Shown here in pieces: positions 1 through 6,750 of a stretch of DNA of 7,102 nt. The position numbers and the translations under genes were made by a program. The stretch covers positions 1 through 7,102 of the forward strand of contig CAMLJR010000146.1 of assembly GCA_946480345.1 (NCBI GenBank), written 5' to 3'. Below the pieces are notes generated by a model. It worked only from the letters and a program-made list of their open reading frames with translations. It searched no databases and was not told the origin of the DNA. Origin of the DNA: an uncultured Spongiibacteraceae bacterium. GTDB lineage: Bacteria; Pseudomonadota; Gammaproteobacteria; Pseudomonadales; CAMLJR01. Positions within the stretch are counted from its first letter, which is position 1, and every line of letters begins with the position of its first letter.

Positions 1-179
1 CTGATCGCACGTACAGTGAGTTTAACGACAGGCATGTCGTCGGGTCGGTCGCCTCGCCAATCACTACAAAAGATTGTGATTTCATGGCCACGGGTCTTGC
101 ACACGCGTGCCACTGCGAGCATGTCGCGCTCAAGGCCACCGTACGGAAAGTAATGGAACAACGCGAACGCAAGTTTCAC
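1..179 (-). CDS. waaG: WaaG-type LPS core glycosyltransferase, N-terminal part (cut by left edge)
   Basis: Only the first 59 codons plus two bases are present; the gene continues beyond base 1. It reads from a GTG at 179-177: MKLAFALFHYFPYGGLERDM, then a segment with VCKTRGHEITIF and DWRGDRPDDMP. The FPYGGLERD loop near residues 11-19 and the following Rossmann strand are typical of the N-terminal domain of GT4 (GT-B) glycosyltransferases of the WaaG/RfaG type. These transfer the first glucose (or another hexose) onto heptose II of the LPS inner core at the cytoplasmic face of the inner membrane. GTG is chosen because homology starts there; the ATG at 193-191 overlaps the preceding stop and terminates after two codons. 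The start lies 9 nt after the stop of the L,D-transpeptidase gene, so it is probably in the same operon. Acceptor and donor sugars cannot be judged from this fragment. Symbol from family resemblance and from position after waaF-waaC. Confidence 0.85.
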   Translation of the reverse strand, partial: MKLAFALFHYFPYGGLERDMLAVARVCKTRGHEITIFCSDWRGDRPDDMPVVKLTVRAI

Positions 180-188
180 GGAATTATC

Positions 189-674
189 TCATGGTCTAAT
201 TTCGATGGGTGTGCCGACATCGACTGCTTCCCAGATTTCATCCATGTCGCTATTTTTTACTGCGATACAACCGTCGGTCCAGTTGAATTTCAGTGCCTGC
301 CTCTGTTGTTTTTCGGTCCAGCTATTTTTCATGCCGTGAATCATGATGCTATGGCCCGGTTCAACGTTAAATTTTTCCGCACGCGCAATATCATTGAAAT
401 TTGGGTATGAGACGCGAATCGATTTATAAAAAGCGCTATTCGAGTTTTTGCGGTCGAGCGTGTAATTTCCTTCGGGCGTGCGCTCGTCGCCCTCCATCAA
501 TTTTGGGCCTTTAGCACGCGGGCCTAGCATGATGCGGTATTGCTTAATGGTCTGCCCTTCCCGCAGCAAATACAACGTGCGCTCGGATTTCTTTACCAGT
601 ACGAAATCGGCTTTGTCGATCGCAGAGCTTGGCATTGCCATGAGTAAGCCGGCGAGTAATAAAAAATATTTCAT
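189..674 (-). CDS. Secreted YkuD-domain L,D-transpeptidase-like protein
   Basis: This is a 161-residue protein. Residues 1-18 (MKYFLLLAGLLMAMPSSA) look like a Sec signal peptide with a likely cut after A18, so the enzyme should act in the periplasm. The rest is a compact YkuD catalytic domain: a first strand with DFVLVKKSERTLYL (23-36), GDERTPEGNY (62-71), the conserved HG at 113-114, and a T-D-G-C-I-A-V active-site motif with Cys136 as expected nucleophile. The usual L,D-transpeptidase motif is SHGCxR; here the His and the Arg are missing, as in YafK/DpaA-like relatives. Such proteins form or cleave meso-DAP-linked crosslinks or protein-peptidoglycan links; which one applies cannot be told. 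Its ATG overlaps the waaC stop by 4 nt (ATGA) and no good Shine-Dalgarno is seen, suggesting translational coupling. The gene looks poorer in GC than waaF and waaC. Function as a YkuD enzyme is likely; the exact reaction is unknown. Confidence 0.9.
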   Translation of the reverse strand: MKYFLLLAGLLMAMPSSAIDKADFVLVKKSERTLYLLREGQTIKQYRIMLGPRAKGPKLMEGDERTPEGNYTLDRKNSNSAFYKSIRVSYPNFNDIARAEKFNVEPGHSIMIHGMKNSWTEKQQRQALKFNWTDGCIAVKNSDMDEIWEAVDVGTPIEIRP

Positions 675-1663
675 CGCGGATTCAATAACGGCTGCAAAGC
701 CTGCCAGACGATCGACGGTGTCAACGACGCCATCGCAGCAGGCTCAATCGCGCTCTGAGATGGAAAATCGCGAGCGCTGAGATGAATTTGATGTTTGCCA
801 TAGGTGCCCACGCGCGCAGGATCGGTCGGACCATACAGCGCGATCGCGGGCACATCGAATGCAGCGGTTAAATGCGCAAGACCGGTATCGACGGCAACGA
901 CTGCGGTACTGGTCGCAATCACCGAAGCCAAACCGTTCAAGCGTAAACGCGGCAGCACTTCGGTATTGTCGGCGACGGCGGCGATGCGTTCAGCGCGCGC
1001 ACGTTCGATATCGTTACCCCACGGCAACATCACGCGATAACCCGCCGCGCTGACGTGTTCGCACAATTGTTGCCAATAGGCTTCGGGCCAATGCTTTTCT
1101 GCGCGTGTGGTGCCGTGCAGAAATAGCACACGCCGTTCACGCGGAATGATATCGACGAATTGATTCTTATCGAGCCCATAATCGCCGGTAGACATCGGCA
1201 ATGGATAATCGAGCGATTCGGCAAATAAACGCCGCACGCGTTCGACGGCGTGCAAATCCCACGGCACTGCAATTTGTTGCTGATAAAAGCGCGATGCGAG
1301 CGGTTCGCGCGCGGAGTTTTTATCGAGCCCGCAGATCGGTGCTGGTACTTGTCGCGCCACCCAGGCGCTTTTCAACAAGCCCTGCGCATCGATCACGAGA
1401 TCGTAATGCTGCTCGCGTACATGTTCTTTGAAGCGCCGCCATTCGCCGCTGAGTGCAGTCGTTAGAAGCGATTTGCGCCAGCGGCGAATCGCGACCGGAA
1501 TAACTTCCGACACCGCCGGATGCCAGCTCGGTACTTCGGCAAATGCTTCTTCTGCGACCCAATCGAATTTGATGGTTGGCAACGCCCGCATAGCATCGGT
1601 TAGTGCGGGAAGAGAGTGAACGATGTCGCCGAGCGAAGAAGTTTTAACGACCAGTATGCGCAC
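671..1663 (-). CDS. waaC: ADP-heptose:LPS heptosyltransferase I (WaaC)
   Basis: This 330-residue GT9 (GT-B fold) enzyme adds the first L-glycero-D-manno-heptose from ADP-heptose onto Kdo2-lipid A at the inner membrane. The N-terminus MRILVVKTSSLGDIVHSLPA carries Asp13, equivalent to the catalytic Asp of E. coli WaaC. The C-terminal nucleotide-binding half has LHGTTRAEKHWPEAYW (182-197, with Lys190) and AVDTGLAHLTAA (257-268, with Asp259), all expected of WaaC. LGDIVHSLPAL distinguishes it from WaaF. The length is close to the family norm of about 320-330. The start is GTG (1663-1661), overlapping the waaF TAG by one base, with a GGAG 8 nt upstream inside the end of waaF. The downstream gene overlaps its stop by 4 nt. 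Nothing looks damaged. Confidence 0.96.
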   Translation of the reverse strand: MRILVVKTSSLGDIVHSLPALTDAMRALPTIKFDWVAEEAFAEVPSWHPAVSEVIPVAIRRWRKSLLTTALSGEWRRFKEHVREQHYDLVIDAQGLLKSAWVARQVPAPICGLDKNSAREPLASRFYQQQIAVPWDLHAVERVRRLFAESLDYPLPMSTGDYGLDKNQFVDIIPRERRVLFLHGTTRAEKHWPEAYWQQLCEHVSAAGYRVMLPWGNDIERARAERIAAVADNTEVLPRLRLNGLASVIATSTAVVAVDTGLAHLTAAFDVPAIALYGPTDPARVGTYGKHQIHLSARDFPSQSAIEPAAMASLTPSIVWQALQPLLNPR

Positions 1664-2745
1664 TAACGCAGCTCCAGCGCGGATAAATTGTTGTGATTTG
1701 GTGCGATCAGTTCATCGACTGCTGCGATGACACGCTCCGGTTTTAATTCGTTCAGGCATTTTAAATGGCCGAGCGGGCATTCGCGTTGGAAGCACGGGCT
1801 GCATTCGATATCGAGCTGCAAAATTTTTACACGCTCGGCGAGCGGCGGTGTGAACCCGGGAGATGTCGAGCCGTAGACGACGACAAGCGGACGGCTCACA
1901 GCGGCAGCAATATGCATCAACCCCGAATCGTTGCTGACGACAACGTCAGCTGCCGACAGCAGATCGACAGCCTGTTCCAGTTTTGTCGTGCCGGCGAGAT
2001 TAACGGCTTCGCTTTGTGCCGTCTCTGGCAGCAGCGCGATGATTTGCTCCGCGACTGCCCGATCGTTCGCCGAGCCAAAAATCGCCACCCGCCAGCCGCG
2101 CCCGATCATCGCCGTGGCCACGGCTGCGTAGTGTTGTTCGGGCCAGCGTTTGGCCGGTCCGAATTCAGCGCCCGGGCACAGCGCGATGAATGGTTTGTCG
2201 CCGAGCTGAAATTGTTGCAGCAGCGCAGCGCGAGCGGCCTCGTCAATTCGGAGCGATGGATAGGGCAGCGTCGCCGGCAGCGCAGCATCCGGTGCGAATG
2301 CCAGCGCGGCAAAACGCTGCACCATCAGCGGATACTTTGCCTTATCCAGATTGCGCAAATCATTCAGCAGTCCATATCGCATTTCGCCGCGCCAGCCGGT
2401 ACGTTTCCGGATGCAGGCGAACCACGGCACCAGCGCTGATTTGAGCGAATTGGGGAGCAGAATGGCTTGATCGTAATGCTGCGCATGCAACTCGCGGCCG
2501 AGCCGATAGCGCACGCCCAATTCCAGTTTGCCGTGGCCTAATGGCATCGCGATGGCGCGCCGTATTTCGGGCATGCGCTCAAGCAACGGCAGGCTCCAGG
2601 CCGGCGCCAGCACATCGATAGCTACGTCGGGGTTTTGCTGACGCAGCACGGTAAACAAGGTTTGCGCCATGACCATATCGCCGACCCAGGCGGGGCCGAC
2701 GATTAGAATGGAAGCTGCTGCGTTTGCGCCGCGCTTGTCGATCAT
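1663..2745 (-). CDS. waaF: ADP-heptose:LPS heptosyltransferase II (WaaF)
   Basis: This 360-residue GT9 enzyme adds heptose II to heptose I of the LPS inner core. It shows ILIVGPAWVGDMVMAQTLF (13-31, with Asp23 in the catalytic position), LLPNSLKSAL (96-105), PGAEFGPAKRWPEQHY (191-206, Lys199) and SNDSGLMHIAAA (271-282, Asp273), the WaaF signature set. A cysteine-rich segment near the C-terminus (C315, C318, C323, H327, C330) is, from memory, shared by WaaF proteins. The protein begins with about 11 residues (MIDKRGANAAA) not usually present, but no later Met, Val or Leu start lies before the conserved strand. The ATG directly follows the ilvE TAA with no spacer and no close Shine-Dalgarno, which suggests translation by coupling. 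The length of about 360 is slightly above the usual 345-350 because of this extension and a short C-terminal tail. Confidence 0.96.
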   Translation of the reverse strand: MIDKRGANAAASILIVGPAWVGDMVMAQTLFTVLRQQNPDVAIDVLAPAWSLPLLERMPEIRRAIAMPLGHGKLELGVRYRLGRELHAQHYDQAILLPNSLKSALVPWFACIRKRTGWRGEMRYGLLNDLRNLDKAKYPLMVQRFAALAFAPDAALPATLPYPSLRIDEAARAALLQQFQLGDKPFIALCPGAEFGPAKRWPEQHYAAVATAMIGRGWRVAIFGSANDRAVAEQIIALLPETAQSEAVNLAGTTKLEQAVDLLSAADVVVSNDSGLMHIAAAVSRPLVVVYGSTSPGFTPPLAERVKILQLDIECSPCFQRECPLGHLKCLNELKPERVIAAVDELIAPNHNNLSALELR

Positions 2746-3672
2746 TTAGGCGACGGGAGTCAGCCACTCCGGAAACTGGCTGCGGCGCCCTTTCACCTGG
2801 TCGAAGTACATCGATTGCAGTTTGGTCGTCACCGGACCGCGACGGCCGGCGCCGATGGTACGGCCATCGAGTTCGCGGATCGGCAGCACTTCGGCGGCGG
2901 TGCCGGTGAAAAACGCCTCATCGGCGATGTATACCTCATCGCGGGTAATGCGTTTTTCGATCAGTTGATAGCCGGCTTCTTTCGCCAGATTAAAGATCGT
3001 GTTGCGGGTAATCCCGTTCAGGCACGAGGTCAGCTCCGGCGTATAAATGATGCCATCCCGAACGACGAACACATTCTCGCCGGAACCTTCGGCGACGTAG
3101 CCTTCGGGATCGAGCAGCAGCGCCTCGTCGGCACCGCCGGACAGTGCTTCCTGTAGCGCCAGCATCGAGTTGATGTAGTTGCCGTTCGCCTTCGCGCGCG
3201 TCATCGAAATATTGACGTGATGGCGAGTAAACGAACTGGTGCGTACTTTAATGCCAAGCTCGCGCGCTTCGGGCGCCATATAGGAAGGCCAATCCCACGC
3301 TGCCACCGCGACATGCACTTTCAGGCCAGTAGCACGCAAACCCATGCCTTCGGACCCGAGAAAAATCACCGGGCGGATATAGGCTTCTTTCAGGTTGTTG
3401 TCGCGCACGGCGCGGCGCTGCGCTTCGTTGAGATCCTCACGGCTGAACGGCACCTGCATGTTCATGATCTTGGCCGAATCGAGCAGGCGTGTAGTGTGCT
3501 CATTCAGGCGAAAAATGCAGGTTCCGCGCTGCTCGGTCTGATAGGCGCGCACACCCTCGAACACGCCCATGCCGTAATGCAGCGTGTGAGTCAGCACATG
3601 AACCTTGGCATCGCGCCATGGGATCATTTCGCCATCAAACCAAATCGAGCCGTCGCGGTCGGCCATGGACAT
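2746..3672 (-). CDS. ilvE: Branched-chain amino acid aminotransferase (IlvE)
   Basis: This is a 308-residue fold-type IV PLP aminotransferase that interconverts Leu, Ile and Val with their 2-oxo acids using glutamate/2-oxoglutarate, in the cytoplasm. Visible family features are THTLHYGMGVFEGVRAY (28-44), the PLP lysine K161 within TRAKANGNY (158-166), VAEGSGENVFVV (193-204) with Glu195, LNGITRNTI (218-226) and FFTGTAAEV (254-262). The length matches the usual 304-310. The start at ATG 3672-3670 is preferred over the ATG two codons later because CAGGAG lies 7 nt upstream of the first. The gene stops immediately before waaF, an arrangement I recall from Pseudomonas-type genomes. Its role is amino-acid metabolism rather than LPS. 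The 111 bp upstream shows no clear promoter. Confidence 0.97.
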   Translation of the reverse strand: MSMADRDGSIWFDGEMIPWRDAKVHVLTHTLHYGMGVFEGVRAYQTEQRGTCIFRLNEHTTRLLDSAKIMNMQVPFSREDLNEAQRRAVRDNNLKEAYIRPVIFLGSEGMGLRATGLKVHVAVAAWDWPSYMAPEARELGIKVRTSSFTRHHVNISMTRAKANGNYINSMLALQEALSGGADEALLLDPEGYVAEGSGENVFVVRDGIIYTPELTSCLNGITRNTIFNLAKEAGYQLIEKRITRDEVYIADEAFFTGTAAEVLPIRELDGRTIGAGRRGPVTTKLQSMYFDQVKGRRSQFPEWLTPVA

Positions 3673-3783
3673 AACAAAACTCCTGAGGATATGAAGGGAT
3701 AACGCAAAAAGTCGGGGTGCTATTGGACCATAAAATGGGTTTGGGACGGTAGCTGAACTCTGGAAATACCGCAGAGCCGATGG
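3673..3783. other. Intergenic gap between rfbC and ilvE
   Basis: This 111-bp gap joins the rhamnose genes to the ilvE-waa block. The Shine-Dalgarno of ilvE (CAGGAG in minus-strand reading) lies next to its start. Two small inverted repeats overlap at 3747-3771 (CGGTA/TACCG) and 3758-3776 (CTCTG/CAGAG); neither has a strong stem or a following T run, so no intrinsic terminator can be claimed. I found no sigma70-like -35/-10 pair with good spacing in minus-strand reading. Either transcription reads through from rfbC, or ilvE uses a promoter I cannot recognise. Confidence 0.5.
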
Positions 3784-4329
3784 CTAATCGAACAGCTCAG
3801 CACGGTCTAAAGGGGCCGCTTGCCGATCTTTGACGGACAACTGCGGTAACCCATCAATGGGCCAGTTGATGTTCAGCGTGGGATCATCCCAGGCAATGGA
3901 TCGTTCGAATTCGGGGTACCAGTAATCGGTGGTTTTATAGAGGAACTCGGCAGATTCGGATAACACGATAAAGCCGTGAGCGAACCCTGCCGGAACCCAC
4001 ATTTGTTTTTTGTTTTCCCCCGAAAGAACTTCGCCAACCCATTTGCCGAAAGTTGGAGAGCTCTTACGAATGTCTACGGCAACATCAAACACAGCGCCGG
4101 ATACAACGCGAACCAGCTTCCCCTGTGGGTGTTGAATTTGATAATGCAGGCCGCGCAAAACACCTTTAGCAGATTTTGAATGATTGTCTTGAACAAATGA
4201 CAGGGTTCGCCCGATCGCTTCATTAAATCTTTGTTGATGGAAGCTTTCGAAAAAGAAACCGCGGTTGTCGCCGAATACGGTGGGTTCAAACAGCAAGACG
4301 TCTGAAATGGATAACGGGGTCGCCTTCAT
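3784..4329 (-). CDS. rfbC: dTDP-4-dehydrorhamnose 3,5-epimerase (RfbC/RmlC)
   Basis: This 181-residue cupin enzyme epimerises C3 and C5 of dTDP-4-dehydro-6-deoxy-D-glucose to give the L-rhamno configuration. It has FGDNRGFFFESF (19-30), QDNHSKSAKGVLRGLHYQ (47-64, catalytic His62, Arg59), GKLVRVVSGAVFDVAVDIR (70-88, Lys71), WVPAGFAHGF (111-120), a Tyr at 131 in the usual catalytic position, and SVKDRQA (165-171) with Asp168 of the His-Asp dyad. An in-frame upstream start at 4458 would add 43 residues without family resemblance, so the ATG at 4329-4327 is chosen: homology begins there, AAGG sits 7 nt upstream, and it overlaps the rfbA stop by one base (TAATG). The length equals the family norm. 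It is the last gene of the rfbDAC run. Confidence 0.95.
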   Translation of the reverse strand: MKATPLSISDVLLFEPTVFGDNRGFFFESFHQQRFNEAIGRTLSFVQDNHSKSAKGVLRGLHYQIQHPQGKLVRVVSGAVFDVAVDIRKSSPTFGKWVGEVLSGENKKQMWVPAGFAHGFIVLSESAEFLYKTTDYWYPEFERSIAWDDPTLNINWPIDGLPQLSVKDRQAAPLDRAELFD

Positions 4330-5219
4330 TAAAAAACCTTTTGATGAAGCAGGCCAAGCAGATAACCCCCATAGCCATTTTTTGCCAGCGGAACAGCCAA
4401 GCGTTCGAGTTGCGTGTCGTCGATCCAGTCCTGTTTCCAGGCGATTTCCTCCGGGCACGCGATTTTAAGACCTTGTCGGTGCTCGATGGTTTGTATGAAA
4501 TGTGAAGCATCGAGCAACGATTCGTGAGTTCCGGTATCGAGCCACGCATAACCCCGACCCATGATTTCCACGGACAGCGAGTTCTGCTCCAGATAGCAGC
4601 GATTCAAGTCAGTGATTTCAAGTTCACCGCGCGTCGATGGTTTCAACTCTTTCGCAAAATCCACTGCTCGCTCATCGTAAAAATACAAGCCGGTTATCGC
4701 GTATTTAGATTTGGGGATTTGCGGTTTTTCTTCAATGCTTATCACCTTGCCGTTATTTTCAAACTCGACAACGCCATAACGCTCCGGGTCATGTACGTGA
4801 TACGCGAAGACCGAGGCGCCATATTCGCGCGCGGTCGCGCTAATTAATAATTCCTGCAGGCTATGCCCGTAGAAAATGTTATCACCAAGGACCAAAGCGC
4901 TTGGGCAGCCGTTAAGAAATTGCTCGCCGATAACAAATGCTTGCGCAAGCCCGTCAGGAGACGGCTGGACGGCGTAACTTAATTGTAAGCCCCATTGTGA
5001 GCCATCGCCGAGCAGTTGCTCGAAACGCGGAGTATCAAGGGGAGTGGAAATAATCAAAATTTCGCGAATTCCCGCCAACATCAATGTCGACAACGGGTAA
5101 TAGATCATGGGTTTGTCGAAGACTGGCATTAACTGCTTCGATACAGCGAGCGTTGCCGGGTACAGACGAGCTCCGGAGCCGCCGGCGAGAATAATGCCTT
5201 TGCGATTTGTTGGGTTCAT
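4329..5219 (-). CDS. rfbA: Glucose-1-phosphate thymidylyltransferase (RfbA/RmlA)
   Basis: This 296-residue nucleotidyltransferase joins glucose-1-phosphate and dTTP to make dTDP-glucose, the first step of dTDP-L-rhamnose synthesis, in the cytoplasm. The nucleotide-binding loop [11 protein letters not shown] (11-21) is followed by [18 protein letters not shown] (27-44), [11 protein letters not shown] (85-95), LGDN with Asp113, EEKP (163-166) and [11 protein letters not shown] (226-236, Asp228), the expected metal and sugar-phosphate ligands. The length is within the family range of about 286-296. A GGAG 7 nt upstream of the ATG supports the start. The ATG overlaps the rfbD stop by 4 nt (ATGA), and its own stop overlaps the rfbC start by 1 nt. 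Confidence 0.97.
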   Translation of the reverse strand: MNPTNRKGIILAGGSGARLYPATLAVSKQLMPVFDKPMIYYPLSTLMLAGIREILIISTPLDTPRFEQLLGDGSQWGLQLSYAVQPSPDGLAQAFVIGEQFLNGCPSALVLGDNIFYGHSLQELLISATAREYGASVFAYHVHDPERYGVVEFENNGKVISIEEKPQIPKSKYAITGLYFYDERAVDFAKELKPSTRGELEITDLNRCYLEQNSLSVEIMGRGYAWLDTGTHESLLDASHFIQTIEHRQGLKIACPEEIAWKQDWIDDTQLERLAVPLAKNGYGGYLLGLLHQKVF

Positions 5220-6106
5220 CGAATTGCTCCGGATAACTCCTGTATCAGTCGTGCCACATGGTGACGCCAGTCGGGCATCGTAAGTCCGAAGGTGTTTTGT
5301 AATTTTGTGGTGTCGAGACGAGAATTCGAAGGGCGCGCCGCAGGCAGTGGATATTCACTTGTCGCTATGGGGGCGGCGGAATATGTTTTTAGCGGGATGC
5401 CCAATTGTTGCGCCTGCTCAAAAACAAAGCTGGCGTAGCCATGCCGGCTTGTCTCGCCCGCTGCGGCGAGATGATATAGCCCGCCGGGTGCGCGGTCCGC
5501 AATTACATCACGAATCACGTGTGCGGTAACGTCGGCAATAAGCTCTGCGCTGGTGGGAGTGCCAAACTGATCAACAACCGCGCGCACGTTTTCGCGCTCG
5601 CTCGCGAGTCGCAGCATAGTTTTTGTGAAGTTGTTGGCTCGCGCCGAAAATACCCAGCTGGTGCGAAAAATCAAATGTCGGCAGCCGCTATCGATAATTG
5701 CCTGCTCGCCCAGAACCTTGCTCCTGCCATAAATGGAGATTGGATTTGTTGCATCCTCTTCTGTGTACGTGCTGGATTTTGCCCCATCGAAAACATGATC
5801 AGTGGAGTAGTGGACAAGCAGCGAACCATTTCGGTTGGCGACTTCGGCCATCACAGCAGTTGCATCAGCATTGATTCTGTTTGCGGTTGCCGAATCCTGC
5901 TCTGCTTTGTCGACCGCCGTATAGGCTGCCGCATTGACGATGATGTCTGGCGCGCGGGCGGCGAGAATCGCGCGCAATAAATCGATATCACCGACATCAC
6001 ACTCCTTTCGATTGTGCGCAATCAGGTTGCCGAGTGGCGACAGCGAGCGTTGTAACTCCCAGCCGACTTGGCCGTCTTTGCCGAGCAAGAATATTGAAGG
6101 ATTCAT
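5216..6106 (-). CDS. rfbD: dTDP-4-dehydrorhamnose reductase (RfbD/RmlD)
   Basis: This 296-residue extended short-chain dehydrogenase reduces dTDP-4-dehydro-L-rhamnose to dTDP-L-rhamnose with NAD(P)H. It shows the nucleotide-binding [11 protein letters not shown] (8-18), [13 protein letters not shown] (57-69), STDHVFDG (101-108), the Tyr126-x3-Lys130 catalytic pair in [10 protein letters not shown], and RTSWVF (148-153). The usual text of the third motif is STDYVFDG, so His replaces Tyr at 104; the Thr of the catalytic triad (T102) remains. The ATG at 6106-6104 has only a weak AGG 6 nt upstream. It is the first gene of the rfbDAC run, and its leader is cut 37 bp upstream by the CTAG-flanked IS remnant, so its original promoter may be displaced. 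rfbB, often found just before rfbD, is not in this position. Confidence 0.95.
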   Translation of the reverse strand: MNPSIFLLGKDGQVGWELQRSLSPLGNLIAHNRKECDVGDIDLLRAILAARAPDIIVNAAAYTAVDKAEQDSATANRINADATAVMAEVANRNGSLLVHYSTDHVFDGAKSSTYTEEDATNPISIYGRSKVLGEQAIIDSGCRHLIFRTSWVFSARANNFTKTMLRLASERENVRAVVDQFGTPTSAELIADVTAHVIRDVIADRAPGGLYHLAAAGETSRHGYASFVFEQAQQLGIPLKTYSAAPIATSEYPLPAARPSNSRLDTTKLQNTFGLTMPDWRHHVARLIQELSGAIR

Positions 6107-6108
6107 GC

Positions 6109-6136
6109 GTGCCTACAGTCGCCTTGCTGTGCCTAC
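6109..6136. repeat. Two direct copies of GTGCCTAC in the rfbD leader
   Basis: GTGCCTAC occurs at 6109-6116 and again at 6129-6136, start to start 20 bp, about two helical turns, so both copies would face the same side of the DNA. They lie between the rfbD start codon and the IS remnant, the nearer copy only 2 bp from the start codon. This could be a leftover operator half-site pair or chance; an 8-bp repeat is not strong by itself. Confidence 0.35.
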
Positions 6137-6147
6137 GGCTGCCCTAG

Positions 6148-6749
6148 GGCCTGCTAACGCTCAATAAGCTTATCCACAATTAAGGCGAAGTGGATAGAAA
6201 ATCTGAAGATCACATCGAGTTTATCGAGCCGAGAAAATATCCGGCGAAAACCTTTCAGTCGTCGGAATAGGTGTTCAACTTCGTTGGGCTTCTTGTACAT
6301 TTCACGGTCGTAGGTCCAGACGGAAATACAATTTACCTTGGGCGGTATTAAAGGCATTATGCCAAGATCAAATACCAGTTGCTGCGTTTCGTTGCCATCA
6401 CAGGCTTTATCTATAATGACGTGAACGCCTTTTAATGCCTTATTTTCAAGAGCTTTTAGCAGCTTTCTTCCTTCCGGTGCATCGCCAGCCTGTCCGGCGA
6501 CAACGAAAACTACCACCGTTCGCGCATCGGCTGTCATCGCCTGTACACCGTATGCCAATTACCGATTTTTTTTCGGTAAGCCTCGCCATTTACAGCCGTG
6601 CTCTGCCACATACAAAATGACGTTTAACACCTGCCGATTTTCCAGCGTTACGTTACCGCGGTGAATCGGCAGCAATTCTTCGATTAATTTAAATTGCGCA
6701 GAGGTAATTTCCATTTGCGCATTGCATCTAAAGTTAGTGCTAGCAGACG
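6148..6749 (-). mobile_element. Internally deleted IS5-family (IS427-group-like) insertion sequence
   Basis: This 602-bp element has imperfect terminal inverted repeats. Read inward, the left end is GGCCTGCTAACGCTCA (6148-6163) and the right end is CGTCTGCTAGCACTAA (6749-6734), matching at 11 of 16 positions with a common CTGCTA core. CTAG flanks both sides. Inside is a single transposase gene whose stop codon lies within the left repeat and whose start is about 35 bp from the right end, the compact layout of IS5-family elements. Complete elements of this group are, from memory, roughly 800-900 bp, so some 200-250 bp is missing from the middle. It could move only if a full-length relative supplies transposase in trans. 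Confidence 0.8.
6154..6714 (-). pseudogene. IS5-family transposase, disrupted (stop/frameshift and internal deletion)
   Basis: The N-terminal part runs from ATG 6714: MEITSAQFKLIEELLPIH, then LENRQVLNVILYVAEHGCKWRGLPKK, the IS5-type DUF4096-like N-terminal domain. It ends at TAA 6561-6559 after 51 codons. The run of eight A just before (6566-6573 on the minus strand) explains this: with one A fewer the frame reads IGNWHTVYR, as expected in this family. Homology then jumps directly to MTADARTVVVF...GQAGDAPEGRKLL (from about 6540 to the stop), followed by VHVIIDKACDG with the second catalytic Asp, and YKKPNEVEHLFRRLKGFRR with the catalytic Glu. The segment that should hold the first catalytic Asp (the D-S-T region) and roughly 70-80 residues is gone. 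The C-terminal 134 codons remain open. Not functional as a transposase. Confidence 0.85.
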
Positions 6750-6750
6750 C

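Noticed and set aside
1765..2439. Long plus-strand open frame of 224 codons opposite waaF
   Set aside because: It is antisense to a clear waaF, has no recognisable domain, is rich in Arg/Cys/His as expected of GC-rich shadow frames, and lacks a convincing ribosome site.
2683..2745. Possible misannotated extra N-terminus of waaF
   Set aside because: No alternative start codon lies between the ATG and the conserved first strand, so the extension is kept.
2745..2748. ilvE directly abutting waaF as a novel gene pairing
   Set aside because: From memory this adjacency is common in Pseudomonas-type genomes, so it is ordinary synteny.
3217..3702. Plus-strand open frame of 161 codons opposite ilvE
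   Set aside because: Shadow of ilvE coding sequence; no family resemblance, and it ends in the ilvE leader.
3747..3776. Possible rho-independent terminator after rfbC
   Set aside because: The stems are only 5 bp with loops of 9 to 15 nt and there is no T run after them in the direction of transcription.
4330..4458. A 43-residue N-terminal extension of rfbC
   Set aside because: It overlaps the 3' end of rfbA in another frame, has no RmlC homology, and the ATG at 4329 has a good ribosome site and the normal family length.
5519..5980. Plus-strand open frame of 153 codons opposite rfbD
   Set aside because: Shadow of a clear rfbD; no motif or start signal.
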